Shown here piece by piece: positions 63,245 to 64,000 of a stretch of DNA of 64,000 bases (position 1 is the first letter of the stretch; each line of letters starts with the position of its first letter). This stretch comes from Arsenicibacter rosenii (lineage in GTDB: Bacteria > Bacteroidota > Bacteroidia > Cytophagales > Spirosomataceae). The notes beneath the pieces were generated by a model, which ran no database searches, had not been told where the DNA came from, and saw only the letters and a program-made list of their open reading frames with translations. The stretch covers positions 1 to 64,000 of the forward strand of contig NZ_MORL01000006.1 of NCBI RefSeq assembly GCF_001870735.1. Direction: 5' to 3'. The position numbers and the translations under genes were made by a program.

Positions 63245-64000
63245 ATGTCTACCTCTAAAACCCCCTTAATGGCTTTTCTGCGGCAAGCCTGGAACCTGGC
63301 CCATGCCGCCAACAAACCGGATGCCCTCCCGACCGATGAACTGATTGATCAGCTGAAAGAGGTCAGGAGCCGGCGTGCGTTTCTGCGTTCTTCGGGACAA
63401 GTGGCACTGATGGCCGGTGGGCTCAGTGCGGTAAATGCCTGCCGTACGCCGCTTGAGCCGGTAAACCCTGCGCAAACAGGTGCCGGCCGGACCGGCACCA
63501 ATACGCCGGTTGTAGCCATTGTCGGAGGTGGTATCGCCGGTTTGATGGCAGCGCATACCTTTACGAAAAAAGGCTTTACCAATTTCACGATTTACGAGGC
63601 CTCTGCCAGAACCGGCGGCCGGATGTTTACCGCAAAAAACATCATGGCACCCGGCCTGACAACCGAGCTTGGCGGTGAGTTTATTGACAGCGGCCATCAG
63701 GATATGCTGAATCTGGCGCAGGAATTCGGCCTGACGCTGCTCGACACACAGGCACCTTCTGAGCTAACGCTGATTAAGGATGCTTATTACTTTAATGGCC
63801 GTATGTATTCGCTGGCCGACGTGGTCGCGGCCTTCCGGACCATTGCCCTGCGGATGGAGGCCGATATCAATAGCCTGCCTGATACCATTGACTATACAAC
63901 AACGGGCATCGCCCGGCAGCTTGACCAGCTGTCGGTTTCGGCCTACCTGTCGCGGATCGGAGCATCGGGGCTCATCAAGGAATTACTGGAAATAGCTTAT
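63245..64000 (+). CDS. FAD-dependent amine oxidase-like protein, partial
   Basis: The open frame runs from ATG 63245 to the window edge with no stop (252 codons seen). It has a twin-arginine-type segment (RSRRAFLRSSG, residues 41-51), then a hydrophobic stretch ending NAC (Cys66), suggesting a Tat-exported lipoprotein. FAD-binding GGGIAG (94-99) follows, with IYEAS (E118), the Arg of ARTGGRMF (R122) and LGGEFID. This resembles flavin monoamine oxidases and related FAD oxidoreductases. The catalytic C-terminal part is outside the window, so substrate class cannot be told. It is divergent from the GMC dehydrogenase operon and may share control. Confidence 0.85.
   Translation, partial: MSTSKTPLMAFLRQAWNLAHAANKPDALPTDELIDQLKEVRSRRAFLRSSGQVALMAGGLSAVNACRTPLEPVNPAQTGAGRTGTNTPVVAIVGGGIAGLMAAHTFTKKGFTNFTIYEASARTGGRMFTAKNIMAPGLTTELGGEFIDSGHQDMLNLAQEFGLTLLDTQAPSELTLIKDAYYFNGRMYSLADVVAAFRTIALRMEADINSLPDTIDYTTTGIARQLDQLSVSAYLSRIGASGLIKELLEIAY

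Overview
The window looks like chromosome of a Bacteroidota (Cytophagales) bacterium, most likely of the Spirosoma/Fibrella/Rudanella group. The reasons are two SusC/SusD pairs, proteins with type IX secretion (T9SS) sorting tails of both classes (type A at 6616-8778, type B/CHU_C at 35760-37298), a PadR plus 'permease prefix domain' transporter, DUF5990, the Bacteroidota-only 'asparagine synthetase B-like' protein, and promoters of the TTTG-N19-TAnnTTTG type. The genus is an inference from gene content and could not be tested by alignment here.

Layout. 0.2-1.8 kb: a tyrosine recombinase next to tRNA-Asp, possibly the edge of an integrated element extending left. 2-6.5 kb: PAS protein, relic of a phage-type S74 chaperone domain, an unknown 134-aa protein, astacin-like protease lipoprotein, AraC-type response regulator, outer-membrane barrel. 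6.6-12 kb: three large exported proteins. 12.4-18.4 kb: SusC, SusD and a secreted M19 dipeptidase, which reads as a peptide-uptake locus. 18.5-20.2 kb: RelB/RelE-type toxin-antitoxin pair and an exported glycerophosphodiesterase. 20-26 kb: AT-rich polytopic membrane protein, small membrane protein, FtsX/MacB-type permease with its PadR regulator. 26-33 kb: DUF5990, amidotransferase-like periplasmic protein, DUF1801, second SusCD pair. 33.5-46.8 kb: exported protein, DUF1624-type acyltransferase, T9SS type B protein, PAS histidine kinase, sterol desaturase family enzyme, ProA, a two-component system, two tandem small-RNA-like units, HemJ, two YtxH proteins and Dps. 46.9-57.7 kb: ceramidase-like enzyme, VWA protein, 9-repeat IPT lipoprotein, ABC-F ATPase, DUF486, flavin disulfide oxidoreductase, TMTC-like TPR protein. 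57.8-64 kb: YfhO, a GMC dehydrogenase with its subunit 3, and the start of a flavin amine oxidase.

Non-coding content is rich. Several families of palindromic repeats fill intergenic gaps (16945-17097 and 57694-57849 are related; 49445-49535, 22637-22667, 34484-34503 and 60389-60562 are others), and there is a 14-bp minisatellite at 51896-52023. In two cases the stop codon of the adjacent gene lies inside the repeat end. The most intriguing untyped signal is 43973-44406, two tandem units on the minus strand that share a 14-nt sequence and covarying terminator hairpins.

No complete novel defence or biosynthetic system could be demonstrated. The best leads are the tandem RNA units, the stop-codon-embedded repeats, the GMC dehydrogenase with a four-cysteine Fe-S type motif but no cytochrome partner nearby, and the ABC-F protein with a degenerate second ATP site.
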